A stretch of 64,000 bases of DNA from Trichobilharzia szidati (GCA_944472155.2 OX235279.1:161408199-161472198); one strand, 5' to 3'. Shown: positions 1 to 11,334, counted from the stretch's first letter. A program made the numbers and translations. Notes: generated by a model not told the origin, from the sequence alone.

Positions 1-570
1 GCGCCCCTTTGAGGTTAACACAAACGGGATCATGTGGTGAGGAGATGAAAGCCTATGAGCGCACCTGACGTCAGCTAAGGATGACTGCAGAGAACGTTGT
101 CAAAATGGAGACGCGCTGTTGAAACCGTATGATATACTCGAAACCCAAGAGGATAATTATATTAATAGTAATAGTGAACTTCGATACTCTCTATGATGTG
201 TATAAAATATTCTGAAAACAAAGGCGTCCCTAGGTAGGACATTCTATTATGGCTTCTATATATGCATTTTTATCGCTAAACATTGGATTGAAAATTTGCC
301 GACATGAGTTACAACGAAAAACGAAATGATTCTGGTGGATAAGTATTCAAAAAGTATAGCGATAAAATTCATGACATTCATGAATCTGTTGTTTTTATCG
401 CCATTTGTAAGTAGTTTTCACTGAGTTTAGATTTTTTATTGCATAATGTAACATAGAACATGGTGATACTGTTATCTCTCTTACTCTCTGATCTGTTATA
501 TCGCGCGTAGATCAGATAAATGAATCACACTTGGGAATCAGTTTAGAAATCTATCTCACTCATTTTATTT
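1..570. other. Stretch with no recognised gene
   Basis: AT-rich DNA without a long reading frame. I recognise no element here. It ends at a TTATT-rich run that belongs to the tail of the minus-strand SINE that follows. Confidence 0.4.
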
Positions 571-760
571 TTGTTTTATTATTATTTTATTATAGCTTGA
601 TTCCAGACAGTATTTTGGTACAAGTATGGAGTTTTCAGCATGTGATATCCGTAGCCCAAATTTAGCAGGCCGATCTTAGACATCAGGTGTGCGTCGGCGG
701 GGGATCGAACCTCGGTCCATGTGTATGGTCGGCGAGAGTCCTAAACGCTGACGTACAGCT
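571..760 (-). mobile_element. tRNA-derived SINE with CR1-type 3' tail
   Basis: Read on the minus strand, this has a tRNA-like head with a B-box-like GGTTCGATCCC and a palindromic anticodon-arm-like segment (GACCATACACATGGAC). A body follows (TTTGGGCTACGGATATC), then a tail CTGAAAACTCCATACTTG with GGAATCAAGCTATAATA and TTATT-rich repeats. Head, body and tail match the plus-strand copy at 55831-56015. The tail resembles the 3' end of the CR1-like LINE at 60177-60230, so CR1 machinery is the likely mobiliser. It is non-autonomous and non-coding. Confidence 0.75.
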
Positions 761-774
761 TAAAAGAACAAATC

Positions 775-1565
775 ACGTAGTTCGGCGAAAGGTGCCTTTT
801 CGATATTTTCGTTTGCTTAGCTGTACAAAAGCATTTGTATACAAATCTCTTTCACATGGAAGAGGGCAGTGACAAAAGGGAGGAATTTTTGTCACAGTCA
901 CAGATGTCGACATTAGTCAATGAATAAAAGAAGCTAAATAAGTGTATTAAAGGTACTTAATAAGAATACTAATTTAATGACTGAATGAGTAGTAATCAGG
1001 AGGCACACAGAAAAGAAGGAATTGTGTAAGGGTTGTTGAGAAATGGAAGAGTTATTAGGAGTTAGAAAGACAAGCGCACAGAAATCAAGTCGGTAGAAAA
1101 CAACACGGTTGCATGTATCACTCTGGTTTTTCTAAATGAGCGCGCTTGCCTTTCCAACTCCCTATAACTCTTGTATTCCTTCTTTACAAATCTTGCATAA
1201 TTCTATATTTTCCTGCGTTTCTACATGCGTTCAATAAACTATTCATCTTATTAAGTGCCTATAATAAGCTTATTCAACCTCTTCTACGAAATGGTTAACA
1301 TTGACAACTATTTTTCCTTTAACAACTCATCTTCACTATCCTTTTACTAAATTTCAACCCCTGCCTACCTAGTTAAAATTTTATTATTCATAACACTGTC
1401 TGAAATATTTTGATGACATAAACAATAACCTTAACTAATTTTTATTCTTGCCGGAAAAACTTAATGTACACACACACGTACAGAAATAATTGTATATATA
1501 TTAGTGATTGTACAGTTAAGTGAATGAATTCTCCCAAAGCAGACTCTTTGCTGAACTAAGTGTTT
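775..1565. mobile_element. Penelope-like element ends in inverted arrangement
   Basis: The right part (about 1460-1560, plus) carries the PLE terminus seen elsewhere in the window: a GTACAG motif, GTGAATGAATTC, then GACTCTTTGCTGAAC. The left part (about 778-845) carries a diverged reverse complement of that terminus (GTTCGGCGAA and TTAGCTGTACAA). Further in, 1010-1075 pairs imperfectly with 1143-1190 (AAGAAGGAAT against ATTCCTTCTT; AGACAAGCGC against GCGCTTGCC). The block is therefore two PLE 3' regions back to back, both decayed. It has no coding capacity. Confidence 0.5.
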
Positions 1566-1599
1566 TGTCTTCCTTAATGTCTGAATGGGAATTATTCAC

Positions 1600-2092
1600 G
1601 AATAAAGAACAATATTCGGATTTTTAACACCATCGTTAAGTCAGTGATCCTATATAGTTCCAAAAAAAATTTCCAGCAATCTGCGGTGGACTTTCATTAA
1701 CAGCTGCCACTTCTGTCTCAATCCTCGAGACCAGATAGCCAGTCAGAAAGCAAAGGTGACATGTAGCTATGAAAGCGAAATAAAACAAGAACCCATTGTT
1801 CACCAAATTCTGGTGAAGACAATGGAGATGGATCGGACACAATTGCCGTGAGGACCGTTGAATGATTGACATCGCACGCCGGCCATCCCATCGCCTGAGC
1901 GCAAGCCTAATTTCTAAACGAAGAGTGGTCCATTAGGCTCCTAGTGTAACATGGTGGAGACTGTGTGACAAACGAGAGAGCATCAAAGCATGTAGTCAAT
2001 CGTACAGCCATTGCAATCAGACTACAGAGAACACAGGGAACTGGAGATGTACCCGTGCTGAAGCCTTACATTCCACTGGGAACGTAAGTGTT
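1600..2092 (+). mobile_element. RTE (SR2-like) LINE 3' fragment
   Basis: Decayed 3' end of an RTE-clade non-LTR retrotransposon. The plus strand keeps the segment corresponding to IRIFNTNVKSV (near 1610-1650) and the W-R-W-I-G-H-like stretch near 1825-1850. It finishes with the family's 3' tail: GAAGCC, TTCCACTGGGAACG, without the usual A/T repeats. Frameshifts and stops break it throughout. Antisense reading frames over it are shadows. Confidence 0.65.
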
Positions 2093-2964
2093 CTAAAACG
2101 ACGAATTCCTAAATACACACACACGTTTTAGAACTGCACAGAAAATAAACTCAAGTCAGCAAGATTCTCTAAGTATGTCCACGATTATAAGCTTGCTGTA
2201 GCATGATGTGGCTTCATTAGTTTGAAATTAACACTCACTGAGTCGAAATCAATGAAATATATGTTGATTCCAACACTTAGATTTGATTATAAACTTCTCA
2301 CTGCAATGAGAAAGGAAGCTGACGATGCCTTCGTTACAATATGCAGTTGTCAAGAATCTGGACAGTTTGATGCCTAACCCACTCTCCACCTCGCACAAAA
2401 CGTGCACCTGCCAAATAAACTATTGTAGAGTTTTTATACTTGGTAGTCTGAGCGATAAAGTCTTCTATAACTGCTTCCAGTTCCGCCTTAATGATGAAAT
2501 GCAGCAAGAGGAGAGTTGTGAATTGCTTGAAAGCCTAGAGTCTATCCCATATGATGATATCAGCCAATATTTTTGACATGAGTCTATGTGCCCATTGTCT
2601 ACAACAGTATTAACACAAGTTGGTTCAACAACCCCTCACTCGCTTTAATGACAGTTTTCTATGCAAAATCGCATCGTAACAGTGTCTTTTAGAGTTCAGT
2701 AAATCATAAAGGGGAAGGGGTAGAGCAGTATAGAAGAATAGGTGGCATGTTGGAAGAGTTAAAAAATTGTAAAAGTAGACATTGGCTGAGACTCATATCA
2801 GATTATCTTAACTCCCTTAATATATATATATGGTTTGAAGAAGCATCTCTTTAGAAATCAATACGTTCACTTCAAACATTCACAAAGAAAAAAACGTCAT
2901 AGGCATTGGCATTAAAACTGTCTGAATTCATGTACGTACACAATCAGAAATGGCGTTATCCATT

Positions 2965-3005
<41 letters not shown>
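2093..3005. other. Unassigned stretch ending in a TA microsatellite
   Basis: There is no recognisable gene. An 83-codon frame at 2325-2576 has no motif I know. Around 2590-2640 there is weak similarity to about 19700-19750 (both have TGTGCC...AGTA.TAA.ACAAGTT), so a diverged dispersed repeat is possible. 2968-3003 is a simple (TA)n run. Confidence 0.4.
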
Positions 3006-3006
<1 letters not shown>

Positions 3007-3009
3007 TCC

Positions 3010-3313
3010 TGTAACAACAGAAGACAAGGGTCAGGCAACAGATCGTTTGTTAAGGAAAATCAACACATATTTATAGATTCTAATGTACATTATTGTAGAT
3101 TATTGTTAGTGGAAGTTACAGTCTTTTGATTGGTTGTTTCTCACAGAAAGTTAAACTTGCATCTCTTTGTGGCTGTGTCAGATCATCCATATGCTAACTG
3201 TATCCGCCTACGCAAAGCCTTTGTTCTCATTTTCTCACCACCAATATTGGGGACATAAACATTGACGTCAATTACTGTCTACCAACTTTGGCTAGCAGCC
3301 AGCTCTCACCACA
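3010..3313. mobile_element. Solo LTR of an LTR retrotransposon
   Basis: 304 bp starting TGTAACAACAG and ending CTCTCACCACA, so it has the TG...CA ends of an LTR. CTCC directly precedes it (3006-3009) and directly follows it (3314-3317), a 4-bp duplication of the size usual for Ty3/gypsy elements. It contains GATTGGTTGTTTCTCAC, an inverted CCAAT-like site. A related copy lies at 38988-39249. No gag or pol flanks it, so it is a solo LTR. The superfamily is inferred only from duplication length. Confidence 0.7.
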
Positions 3314-3317
3314 CTCC

Positions 3318-4089
3318 TACTTTTAATCAATAAATGGGGTGACTCCATGATTCCATATTCAAACAAGCACGTGATCCGAGTTCACTGCCGTCAAAACACA
3401 CTCCTAAACACTTCATAAATGGCTTACGGAAACCACTGGGTTGTTCAAGTCGCGATTAACTAGACTTATGCTCTATATATGTCTATATGCTCTATAAAGA
3501 ATAAAGGTATAGATGCTTGACTTTCCGACAGATCACTGAATGTGTCATCTGTGTTTGATTTCTTACTACCCTTCCAACAAACAGTTCATGTTTGAAATGC
3601 AAAATAATTTTAATAGCCGAACCGAATTGTTGACGAAAACACGAAAGATTAGCAGTTCAAATGGTTCACTGACACCCAGTTCCACAGAAACTCATCTTCA
3701 TGCATTTCGAATTCAAAAGTGATCAAACTTTGGGTACATGCTCAAAAATTGTCTGTCTCAATTAATCGGGAAGACGTTGTTTGCTGTAAAATTGCAAATT
3801 ACGTTCACCAGCCATAAGTTTTTGTCCTAACTTATCTAGCCACCTACAACTGGTCTAGTTGAGCTAGGCACAATCATTAACCGTAGCAAGAGAACGCTTT
3901 TCACACAGACACCAGAACATATTCCAACAGCATAGTTTTACAATGGGGAGAAAGGAAGGCTGTAAGAAGCTCTATTCTGTGTCACTCTGCCAATCTTGAC
4001 CATGACTGTAAGATTATCATCCGTCGAATTTCTGGTAACTTCGAGGCTGCGTTTTCTGTGTTCTAAACTTCAAAAGGCAGCTGAGGTCT
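3318..4089. other. Stretch with no recognised gene
   Basis: No motif-bearing frame. The 60-codon frame at 3540-3722 resembles, at nucleotide level, the start of the PLE fragment near 21580-21830: both contain ACACGAAAGATxAGCAGTTC and a CAGCTCCA/CAGTTCCA segment. Part of this stretch may therefore be an older PLE relic. Nothing else is evident. Confidence 0.35.
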
Positions 4090-4705
4090 TGCCTACTCAT
4101 TCATAGATTTTAGCCAGAAACCTTTGAGTACAAAAGAAGTACATGCAATGCCTATTTCTGCTTTGATCGAAGACAGTAGAAATCTATTTATTTATTATTA
4201 TGATTCTATTTTTATTTATTTAGTTAATCTATGTACCTTTCCCTCATGACCACGATTATTATTATTATTATTACTGTTATTCTCACTCTGAACTCTTACC
4301 GCCTGTCCCACCTGTCAGATGAAATTAAAAGTTTGCATTTTAGCAATGTTGAATTCTATGTTATCAAATTTCATGCCATGTTATGCAACGTTTTTACTAC
4401 ATTTGCCTACTAACCCAATCATTATGCACCCCTTCCCAATATCTATGCATCCATCTTATGAATTGTTTTATATATGACACTAACTGTTTTTCCAATTGAC
4501 ACTTGATATTTAACTACGATTGTAATCACAAACATTTCAGCTGGATCTCATACGATGGATATTTTGTGGATTTATGCCTGTGCTTAAAATTTCCTCTCAG
4601 GTGATGATTTCTTAATATAAAAATACCACACAGATACGATTTTACAGCTGGACAATAAATTCGTTGTTGAAAAGACTTTCTTCGCTGAATAGTGCTCTAA
4701 ATAAT
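4090..4705 (+). mobile_element. PLE 3' untranslated end
   Basis: Third copy of the PLE 3' region also found at 23130-23660 and 40960-41470. It has TACCTTTCCCT, an ATT microsatellite (about 4255-4276), CGCCTGTCCCACCTGTCA, TTATCAAATTTCATxCCATGTTATG, then TGATTTCTTAATATAAAA, a TACGATTTTACAGCT block and the terminus AAATTCGTTGTTGAAAAGAC...TTCGCTGAA. There is no coding sequence apart from a degraded C-terminal remnant near 4120-4160. The 4231-4413 frame is non-coding UTR. Confidence 0.7.
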
Positions 4706-5199
4706 TTGGAGTGAAAAAATTCAGAATTCTATATTACATCACACTTAAATTACTTTTTCTCTGATTTCAGTAATTCAGTATTCATCACGTTTTCCTTATT
4801 TGCTTCCAAAGTGAACTTCACAAATAAATATGTCAGTTTTTCTAATGTCCATAAAGCCTTAGGCGAAATTACCAGACTATGGGAATTTCCAAAAAAAATC
4901 AAAGTTTGCTTTTGATACATAGAACTACGCCTGGAAATAGGTTCAAATGACAAGAGAAAGTTAATTGTTCGTCTTTAATTACAACACTGAATGCCCACGG
5001 GTTCAAATCTCCTTATCAGATATAATTTTTATTTGGAGGAAATGCAGATGCACCTTTCCAAAAAAAGTGTCATCACCCAGCTTTCTACAGATTTCTCTAA
5101 ATCGCTTAACTTCATCTAATGAACCTGGCAGAATATGGATTACATCAACGGATGGATTGTAACATTACTATCCAAGGAATCTGTAATGCAATGTGACAG
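4706..5199. other. Stretch with no recognised gene
   Basis: AT-rich. Short frames on both strands (about 60 codons) lack motifs. I see nothing in it. Confidence 0.35.
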
Positions 5200-6360
5200 T
5201 CAATAATTGCTATATACTTGTGCGTTTCTACGATAGATTTGAATGATACTAGTTTGGCGATCTGCTTAAAACTTGGGGCAACGCCTATCATTTCTCTTAT
5301 TCCATTGGTCTAAATCTAATAAAATATGACATATGACAGTATTTATTGCTTACTCTGGGGAGTATTTAAAACATATAAAATCTGCTAATTCACAAGTTTT
5401 TACTAAACATGAGAAGAAGGATTATCTTCGACGGATGGCAGTTTTTCCCAATACATGAGATAACTGTTCCCGAGTGATGATCTTGGTTCATCAAGATGTA
5501 CTTCTGAACTTTTTATAAATGACATTCTACAAAATATCGTCGTGTATTTCTCGAAGGGAGGGATTTAAAAGAGATTACTTCATTCACTTATCTAGGGAGC
5601 ATTGCCTCAACCACAGGAGGAACGGACGAGGATGTCAAATCGAGAATCGGGAAGGCGAGAAACACATTCATCAACCTAAAACCAATCTGGAAATCTTCGT
5701 CACTCAACTCAGCATCAACAACAAAATTCGGATTTTCAATACAAACATCAAGTCAGTCAGTTCTTCTATGAGGATCAGAAACTTGGCGGGTCACCAAGAA
5801 TATTTCCAACAGGTTGCAAACCTTTATCAACAGCTGTCTTCGCTCTTTACTGAAGGTCAGATGGCCGGAAAGAATCACTAACAAGAAACTATAGGAACAA
5901 ACAAAACAAGAACCAATCGGCCAACAAATATGCAGGAGAAAGTGGAGATGGATTGGACACTCGCTGAGGAGGCCGTTGGATGACATCGCACGTTAGGCCA
6001 TAGCTCGAGTGGAACCCGAAATGGAAGCGGCGAGTGGGACGTCCAAAGGTGACATGGAGGGGATCGCAAAAGACAGAAGCAAGTGGAGACGTGCAGTTGA
6101 AGCCCTTTGTTCCACTAGGAACCCAAGGGAACAATAATAATTATTATTATTTCCCGAAGGCGACGAAGAAGAGATGTCATCGCGATGGGTTGGTTTGCGC
6201 TCCAGGTCAGATGGCAGTGCATCACACAATCTACTGTCAATTAATTAATCTTTTATTTGAAGATCGTGGACGAAGAGAAAATATCTTGAAATAAACTCGG
6301 CTGAAAATTCTGTGTATCATATGAACACTGTCCAGAATGAAGCTGTAACCGTTAATTGTT
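5200..6360 (+). mobile_element. Dispersed repeat Z with CR1-type tail, split by an RTE
   Basis: The outer parts (5200-5560 and 6150-6360) align with one continuous copy at 14270-14840: TTTATTGCTTACTCTGG, GATGGCAG, GAACTTTTTATAA, CGTCGTGTATTTCTCGAAGG, then GAGAAAATAT, AAACTC and CTGAAAATTCTGTGTAT. The end matches the CTGAAAATTC...GAATAAAGC 3' signature of the CR1-like LINEs here. Z is therefore either a CR1 3' UTR variant or a CR1-dependent short element. The RTE at 5562-6150 interrupts it. Confidence 0.6.
5562..6150 (+). mobile_element. RTE (SR2-like) LINE 3' fragment nested in repeat Z
   Basis: The plus strand encodes broken pieces of the RTE reverse transcriptase C-terminal region. ITSFTYLGSIAS-like, then EDVKSRIGKARNTFI-like, KIRIFNTNIKSV at about 5730-5760, and a WRWIGHS-like stretch at about 5945. 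The family tail GAAGCCCTTTGTTCCACTAG and a short AAT-rich repeat end it. The frames at 5519-5881 and 6034-6294 are fragments of this element. The antisense frames over 5753-6229 are shadows. Confidence 0.8.
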
Positions 6361-6369
6361 AAGTAGTTT

Positions 6370-6840
6370 CCTCGGACTTAGCCTCTATGTTAGCCGTGAA
6401 GTCATAATTTACAAATGCACTGACATGATAGATAACCTGATTGGACAACGGTTTTTTTTTTAAATTTTTTTATTCGCGGCTTAAATTTCTGAGGGATTGT
6501 TTTCGATGTCACATACAATCAATCATATTCGTCTGTCTGTTTATGCATTGCTTAAATTTTTAGGCTTTGAAAATTATTTATACCATATATTTTGTCTAGT
6601 ACTTGAGATGTTGTCGCGGTTGAATTTGACTTTGGTGTGTCTAACTCAGTGTTGGGAGGGAAGATGGATATTTCCAAGTAATCAGTTGGTTATTGTGTCG
6701 TGTCTGGAGGCAAATTTCTGTCAAAGCCTAGCAACAATCCGCCATAACAGTAGCTCTACTTATATTGTTTTAAATCAATATTATATATAATAAATCTTTT
6801 AAGTTATCGATCACCGGTTGCATTGAACGTCATTCCATAT
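6370..6840. other. Stretch with no recognised gene
   Basis: A 97-codon frame (6497-6790) is rich in I/L/C and carries no motif I recognise. There is a T-run at 6452-6461. Probably non-coding. Confidence 0.3.
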
Positions 6841-6844
6841 TAGT

Positions 6845-7465
6845 TTGTTTATTAGAAACAGTATTATTTACTGGATGACGTTTCGAACAGAATTTATTGT
6901 TGTTCATAATCATATCAATTGTAATTACACGACTTGGAAACTTGAGTTTTATGGTTTTCTTTGTCTTCTCCTATTTGTCGTCGTTGGGGTAGTAGAATTT
7001 TCCAGGTATCTGGGACAGGTGTTGAATCATTCCTATTACATGTGTTTGCAGTTGGTTCGATAAACAAAGCTTCTGTTATCAATCTCTCCCTCCACCCTGT
7101 GACATAAGATTTTAAAACTGTCATCCTATCCCATCCTATTGTATGGTTGTGTGTGACTGCATGTAGTGTTATAGCTGAACTATTCTCTAGATTTCTTATC
7201 TTATTCCGGTCAACTAATCTAGATTTTGCTGGGATTTTATGCTCCGCTAGCCTGACTGCACTCGTTTTGCTGCTTTGACCTACGTATTTGACCTGACAAT
7301 CATTGCAGGGTATTAGATAAACTGAATTGTTTTGTTTTATTGGCTCCACAAGATTGATCCTTTAACCCACAAAGCTCGTTTCTAATTGAGTTTGTGGGTT
7401 TGAATGCCACTTTTATTCCTGCCCTGTTAAGAATTCTCCTCGGAAACCTTACGCAGAATATGTGT
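6845..7465 (-). mobile_element. PLE family 1: GIY-YIG endonuclease C-terminus and 3' end
   Basis: The minus-strand frame at 7349-6915 encodes a Penelope-type GIY-YIG domain. The strand pair is VYLIPCNDC...VKYVGQSSKT (the GIY-YIG strands degenerate to VYL...KYVG), followed by VRLAEHK and the family's C-terminal TITEALFIEPT...CNRND-like segment. A second, shifted frame upstream (about 7440-7330) carries IKVAFKPTNSIRNEL..LKD, the region that precedes GIY-YIG in PLEs, so there is at least one frameshift. Downstream lies the family's 3' UTR with TTCGAAACGTCATCC on the minus strand. Related copies are at 17410-18960, 57360-57960 and 60530-61235. It is a pseudogene fragment. Confidence 0.8.
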
Positions 7466-7780
7466 TGAATGTCACACAAACTCGAAGACAAGCACACAAA
7501 TACTGACAAACTATCAGAAGATGCAGTCAGCGAAGGCATACAGGAGATGGAGGTGATGGCGATAACCAGACAACAGCAACAACAACCTGAGGTTCCTTCC
7601 TCCACTTATCCGACTAGGAAGCATCGTTTCAACTACAGTCAGCGGGACGGACGAAAATAACAAAACCAGCCAGAGTCTGAAAGGCAACATACAGCCTAAA
7701 AACTCTGAAATGTATTTGGAAATCTTCTGCGCTTCACTACTTGACTGACTGACTTTCAGTATATAAATGGACAGACAGTT
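7466..7780 (+). mobile_element. RTE LINE internal fragment
   Basis: The plus strand matches the RTE segment just after the FADD motif: DVxxxSHKLEDKHTNTDKLSEDA, EVMAITRQQQQQP, then TYPTRKHRFNYSQRDG. The same segment is at 24970-25290. It ends abruptly without a 3' tail. The fragment butts directly against the PLE on its left. Confidence 0.75.
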
Positions 7781-8435
7781 TTAAACTACTGGGCAAGGGA
7801 AGATCATGCATTACGAATCAACAGGACAACTTTGAAGCCTGTTTTTATACACATCAGTATAATTGGCTATTGGTTGGCTAACTTTCCGAGAAACGGAATA
7901 TTATTGATGTATAATTACTTTTCTATGAGTAAAAACGAATTGTTCTCACTGACATAGATCAATGTGCATTCTATTCTTGTTTATGTGGACACAGAAGTGC
8001 ACCAGCTTATGCTGAAACAGAAGGACTATAATAAACAGACATATAAAGGAGGGAAAATATTAGCGTGGAAAAGTACATGACGGTTGAGCGGATACTGAAG
8101 ACCATAAAGAGTAAATTCATTTGTACCACTGCGAACGAAGATTTTGAACCACACCACTAAACAATCTCGTTATTGGGTCTTAGCACTGTGAGGACGCCAG
8201 GCTGGGTGTAGATCCACTTATTTAGTCGACTGAAACTAACAACCAAAGATTTTAAGATTGGAAGGCCAGGTTTCGATCTGATTACCACTAACACTTTTCC
8301 AATCTAATCTTCGTCAAGGACGCCGATAGCTTAGCATGTGCACTTCGTGTCTTAGCCATCTCAGTAGAGCTGAGTTTCCCTCTCTAACTGGGGCTATGCT
8401 CCAAGCCCCAATTTTACTCGGCATATTATCCTGGA
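7781..8435. other. Stretch with no recognised gene
   Basis: No frame of note. Short B-box-like TTCGATCTG near 8270 and TTTGAACCACACC near 8145 may be remnants of tRNA-derived repeats, too decayed to call. Confidence 0.3.
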
Positions 8436-8439
8436 TCAT

Positions 8440-8625
8440 ACGGGAGACAGTGTAAACTAGAGGAAAACACTATGGTATTCACACTGATCGACGCTGAGTT
8501 CGAATCTTAGTGTGTGGAAATAGGAGTATCCGCTCATTCGGCGGGTTCAGGCATAAGTATTCGAATGAAGAGTCTTCATTCGGGACGAACCCCACAAAAT
8601 TATGAATACTTCTACAAGCAGATAT
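8440..8625 (+). repeat. Decayed ribozyme-SINE relic
   Basis: A B-box-like segment (GAGTTCGAATCTTAGTGTG) is followed after a short spacer by TGAAGAGTC...GGGACGAAC, which lines up with the hammerhead region CTGAAGAGTCC...GGACGAAAC of the composites at 43669 and 49689. The core is broken (GAAC for GAAA). The relation rests on short matches only. Confidence 0.35.
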
Positions 8626-9180
8626 CATTCAACCAAATAAACTAACTAAGCAACGTTCCTGTTTTTGTAATCTACTGCAGAAATCATGCAGAAAATTACA
8701 CCTTGTAATTACCATCATGGTCCATTAATTTTGTTTTGTGTAGTTCTAGAGAAGCGTTCGCTTCGAAATCCTTTTCTAATTTCTTCGCCTTTTTGTAATT
8801 GTAATCAACCCACTTTTTTTCTAAATGGAAATTAAAGGGAGAGAAATCTGAGAAAAACCATAACAAAACGGATTTTCCTCTTCTGTGCTTCTCAAAAGAA
8901 AGATAAAAAAATTATGACAAATTTGTAAAACTGTAGAAGATTTTTTTCTGCCTAAAATTATCTTTTTTCAGTGTTTGTAATAATTGAGGAGTTAATTCCA
9001 TATTTGTCAAATAGCTAACAAAAGAGGCGTGAATACTTCTCTTGTCAGAGAATCTCTCCTACAGCTAAGTTAGTTGGTTCCTGTCTAAATCGGATTGTAG
9101 CATGCTTGTTTTGACAGATATTCTCTTCTTATGTTAGCTGTCTGATTATGTATAGAAATCTACGTGTAACAGTTTTGAAT
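8626..9180. other. Stretch with no recognised gene
   Basis: AT-rich with poly-T and poly-A runs (8815-8990). Nothing recognisable. Confidence 0.3.
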
Positions 9181-9182
9181 GC

Positions 9183-9525
9183 GAGTTGATATCAGTTAGA
9201 GAATCATTGGAAAACCCATGAGTACTAGTGTGAGACGCATTGACCATACATGCCCAGTATGATTCGAACTCAGGACCTCCTGTTTACCAGGCGTGCTCGT
9301 AGACCATTTAGTTATGGAGATCCGATCCAGTAATCAAGCCATGTATTCCAACTTCTGGAAATTCGCCAGCAACCGGCGTCTTAGGAAAGTAACCGATCTC
9401 TTACCTGATTTGGTTTGACCTGGCTGGTTAATACTTTGCACTAGAACCCCAGTTTATCGAGTGTTTACCTCTAAATGATGTCAACTCACGACGAAGCCTG
9501 TAACCAGTCAAATACATGATAAATG
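9183..9525. repeat. Decayed ribozyme-SINE composite
   Basis: The left part is in minus orientation: GATATCAGTTAGAGAA, CATTGGAAAACCC, a B box GATTCGAACTC at about 9261, and an A-box-like GACCATTTAGTTATGG near 9301. The right end (about 9478-9520) switches to plus: GATGTCAACTCACGACGAA...CCTGTAACCAGTCAAA. It is the same inverted layout as the 49689-50258 composite, but without a foldable ribozyme. Confidence 0.5.
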
Positions 9526-10205
9526 TACATGTTTTGGTGGGGTACAAGTTACACTGGAAGAAAGGAGTATGAAGGATGCACCATTGGTTTGCTGAACAAG
9601 TATCAAAAAGCTCATGAGTGAGTGGTGTACCACGTTACACTAAGGTTAGACAAGAGCAACCATTTCAGTCTACTCAAATTCTGGCTAACTAATTGGGACG
9701 AACACGTAATGTGTAGAAATGAATTTGTCATTTTCAAACTAAAAACATTTCAAGATGGTCAATCACTGCCATAAGATGAATATCATCATTACATTTTTAA
9801 ACAGGATAATTTAACACGAGCTTTGAAATTTCTATCTGGAAATCGGATCGGTATTTTGGAATAGGAACACTAGCCTCACATCAATCCTACCCCTTATTTC
9901 CCGTCTGAGAACTATTTACGGAAAATAGGAAAAGAAAGCGATTAGTTTGTTGTTCAAGTAGCACTTGGTGAGGATTGCGTGAGGAAGAAACAAGGACTGT
10001 TTTGAGCAATCATCGAGCCTGGAAGAAAAGACTACGGACAACACGAGTGATATGAAGATAAGCTTCGACTGAAACCCTGTTTTCCAGCAACAACCCAAGG
10101 GATTTATCAAATAATAAAATAACACGTACTGACGAGCAAACGATGCTTTCTATCAAATTTCATTGAATAATCATAAATACATGAACCACTGTATACCATC
10201 TACTA
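9526..10205. other. Stretch with no recognised gene
   Basis: The 69-codon minus frame at 9916-10125 has no motif and no context supporting translation. Nothing else seen. Confidence 0.3.
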
Positions 10206-10870
10206 TTATGTTTGTTCCCTTAGGCTCCAAGTGGAACATAGGGCTTAAAGAACACGCTTCCATTTCGTTCTAATTCCTGCGGTCCTCTTTAGCTGGCTGG
10301 CTCTACGATCGCCCATAATCTGTCATCTTTGCCTCTTCACAGTAACTCTTCCACGTCACCATCAGACAAACGGCAAACTCGACGTCTTTCATTCGAGATC
10401 CACTCTACTGATAGTCTGGCTGACGCGCGATTTAACCCAACAGTCTCCTCAGAGTGTATCTTATCTATCTCCATTGTCTCATGCATATTTATTGGATGAC
10501 AGGTTCTGTTCCCATAGTTTTCTGATGTTGTTCCTACCTGAACTGCTATTTTACCTTCAATATGGAGCCAATGAAGGTATTGGCTGTTAATAAAAGCCTG
10601 CAGAAGCTTCATGAAGCGCTAAGTTTATGACTCATATAGAACTTATTCAACATTAGCGCTGAGTTCAGAGGATTTACCAAGGGATTTCTGAGTGGTAGAT
10701 GTCTGTCTCACCTCTCCTATACTGACTGGTTTTGAAATCCTTTAAGGTTCCTCTGGCTATAGTTGAAATTATGCTTCCAAGCGGATAAGTTATTGAAGTA
10801 ACCTCTTTAAAATTTACTTGACATTAGATTTAGCAAGAAAAAGTCTTCATTTATTGACGGCGTTGTCTTC
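10206..10870 (-). mobile_element. RTE LINE 3' fragment
   Basis: On the minus strand the element ends with the family tail at 10206-10245 (rc of CCTTAGGCTCCAAGTGGAAC). Going inward are the segments equivalent to the C-terminal arginine-rich region, WLHIEGKIAVQVG and KLLQAFINSQYLHWLHI (10610-10540). Beyond lies a degraded counterpart of the TYLSS/GSI and LKE segments to about 10870. The 91-codon frame is part of this relic, with stops on either side. Confidence 0.65.
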
Positions 10871-11334
10871 AAAGTCGGCGTGTACGATTGCATTTACCGT
10901 CATCACTGAGAGGTATAATCTTCTATTAATAAGTCCAAATCGCAATAACAACTTTGTATAATCACTGAACAGCTCACTGAATGGTAGTCAACTCTATATC
11001 TCAGCTTTACCGACTTTAAAAATGACCTTTAACAGCAATGACAGCGAAGTTATTTTAGAATTACTTTACACAACAGATTGCCTCAAACCTTTATCAGCCT
11101 CACTCAATGATGAATGAGCGACTGACCACAGCGGAAAGCGTAACGAGGCGCCACTCAAGACAGAGAGAACAAAGTCTTCTATTCCTTTTAATTTGGATGA
11201 GTTGTTTCAACCACAGTTCAAACACATGACAATGTTAAAGCTAGTAAGGATACAGAAATCAAATCCAACATTCATTACTCTTAAATCAAGCGGATGTCTG
11301 CTCCAGTCCGAATTAGAAACACGATTCAGAGTTT
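10871..11334. other. Stretch with no recognised gene
   Basis: No motif-bearing frame. The last part runs into the PLE inverted end. Confidence 0.3.
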
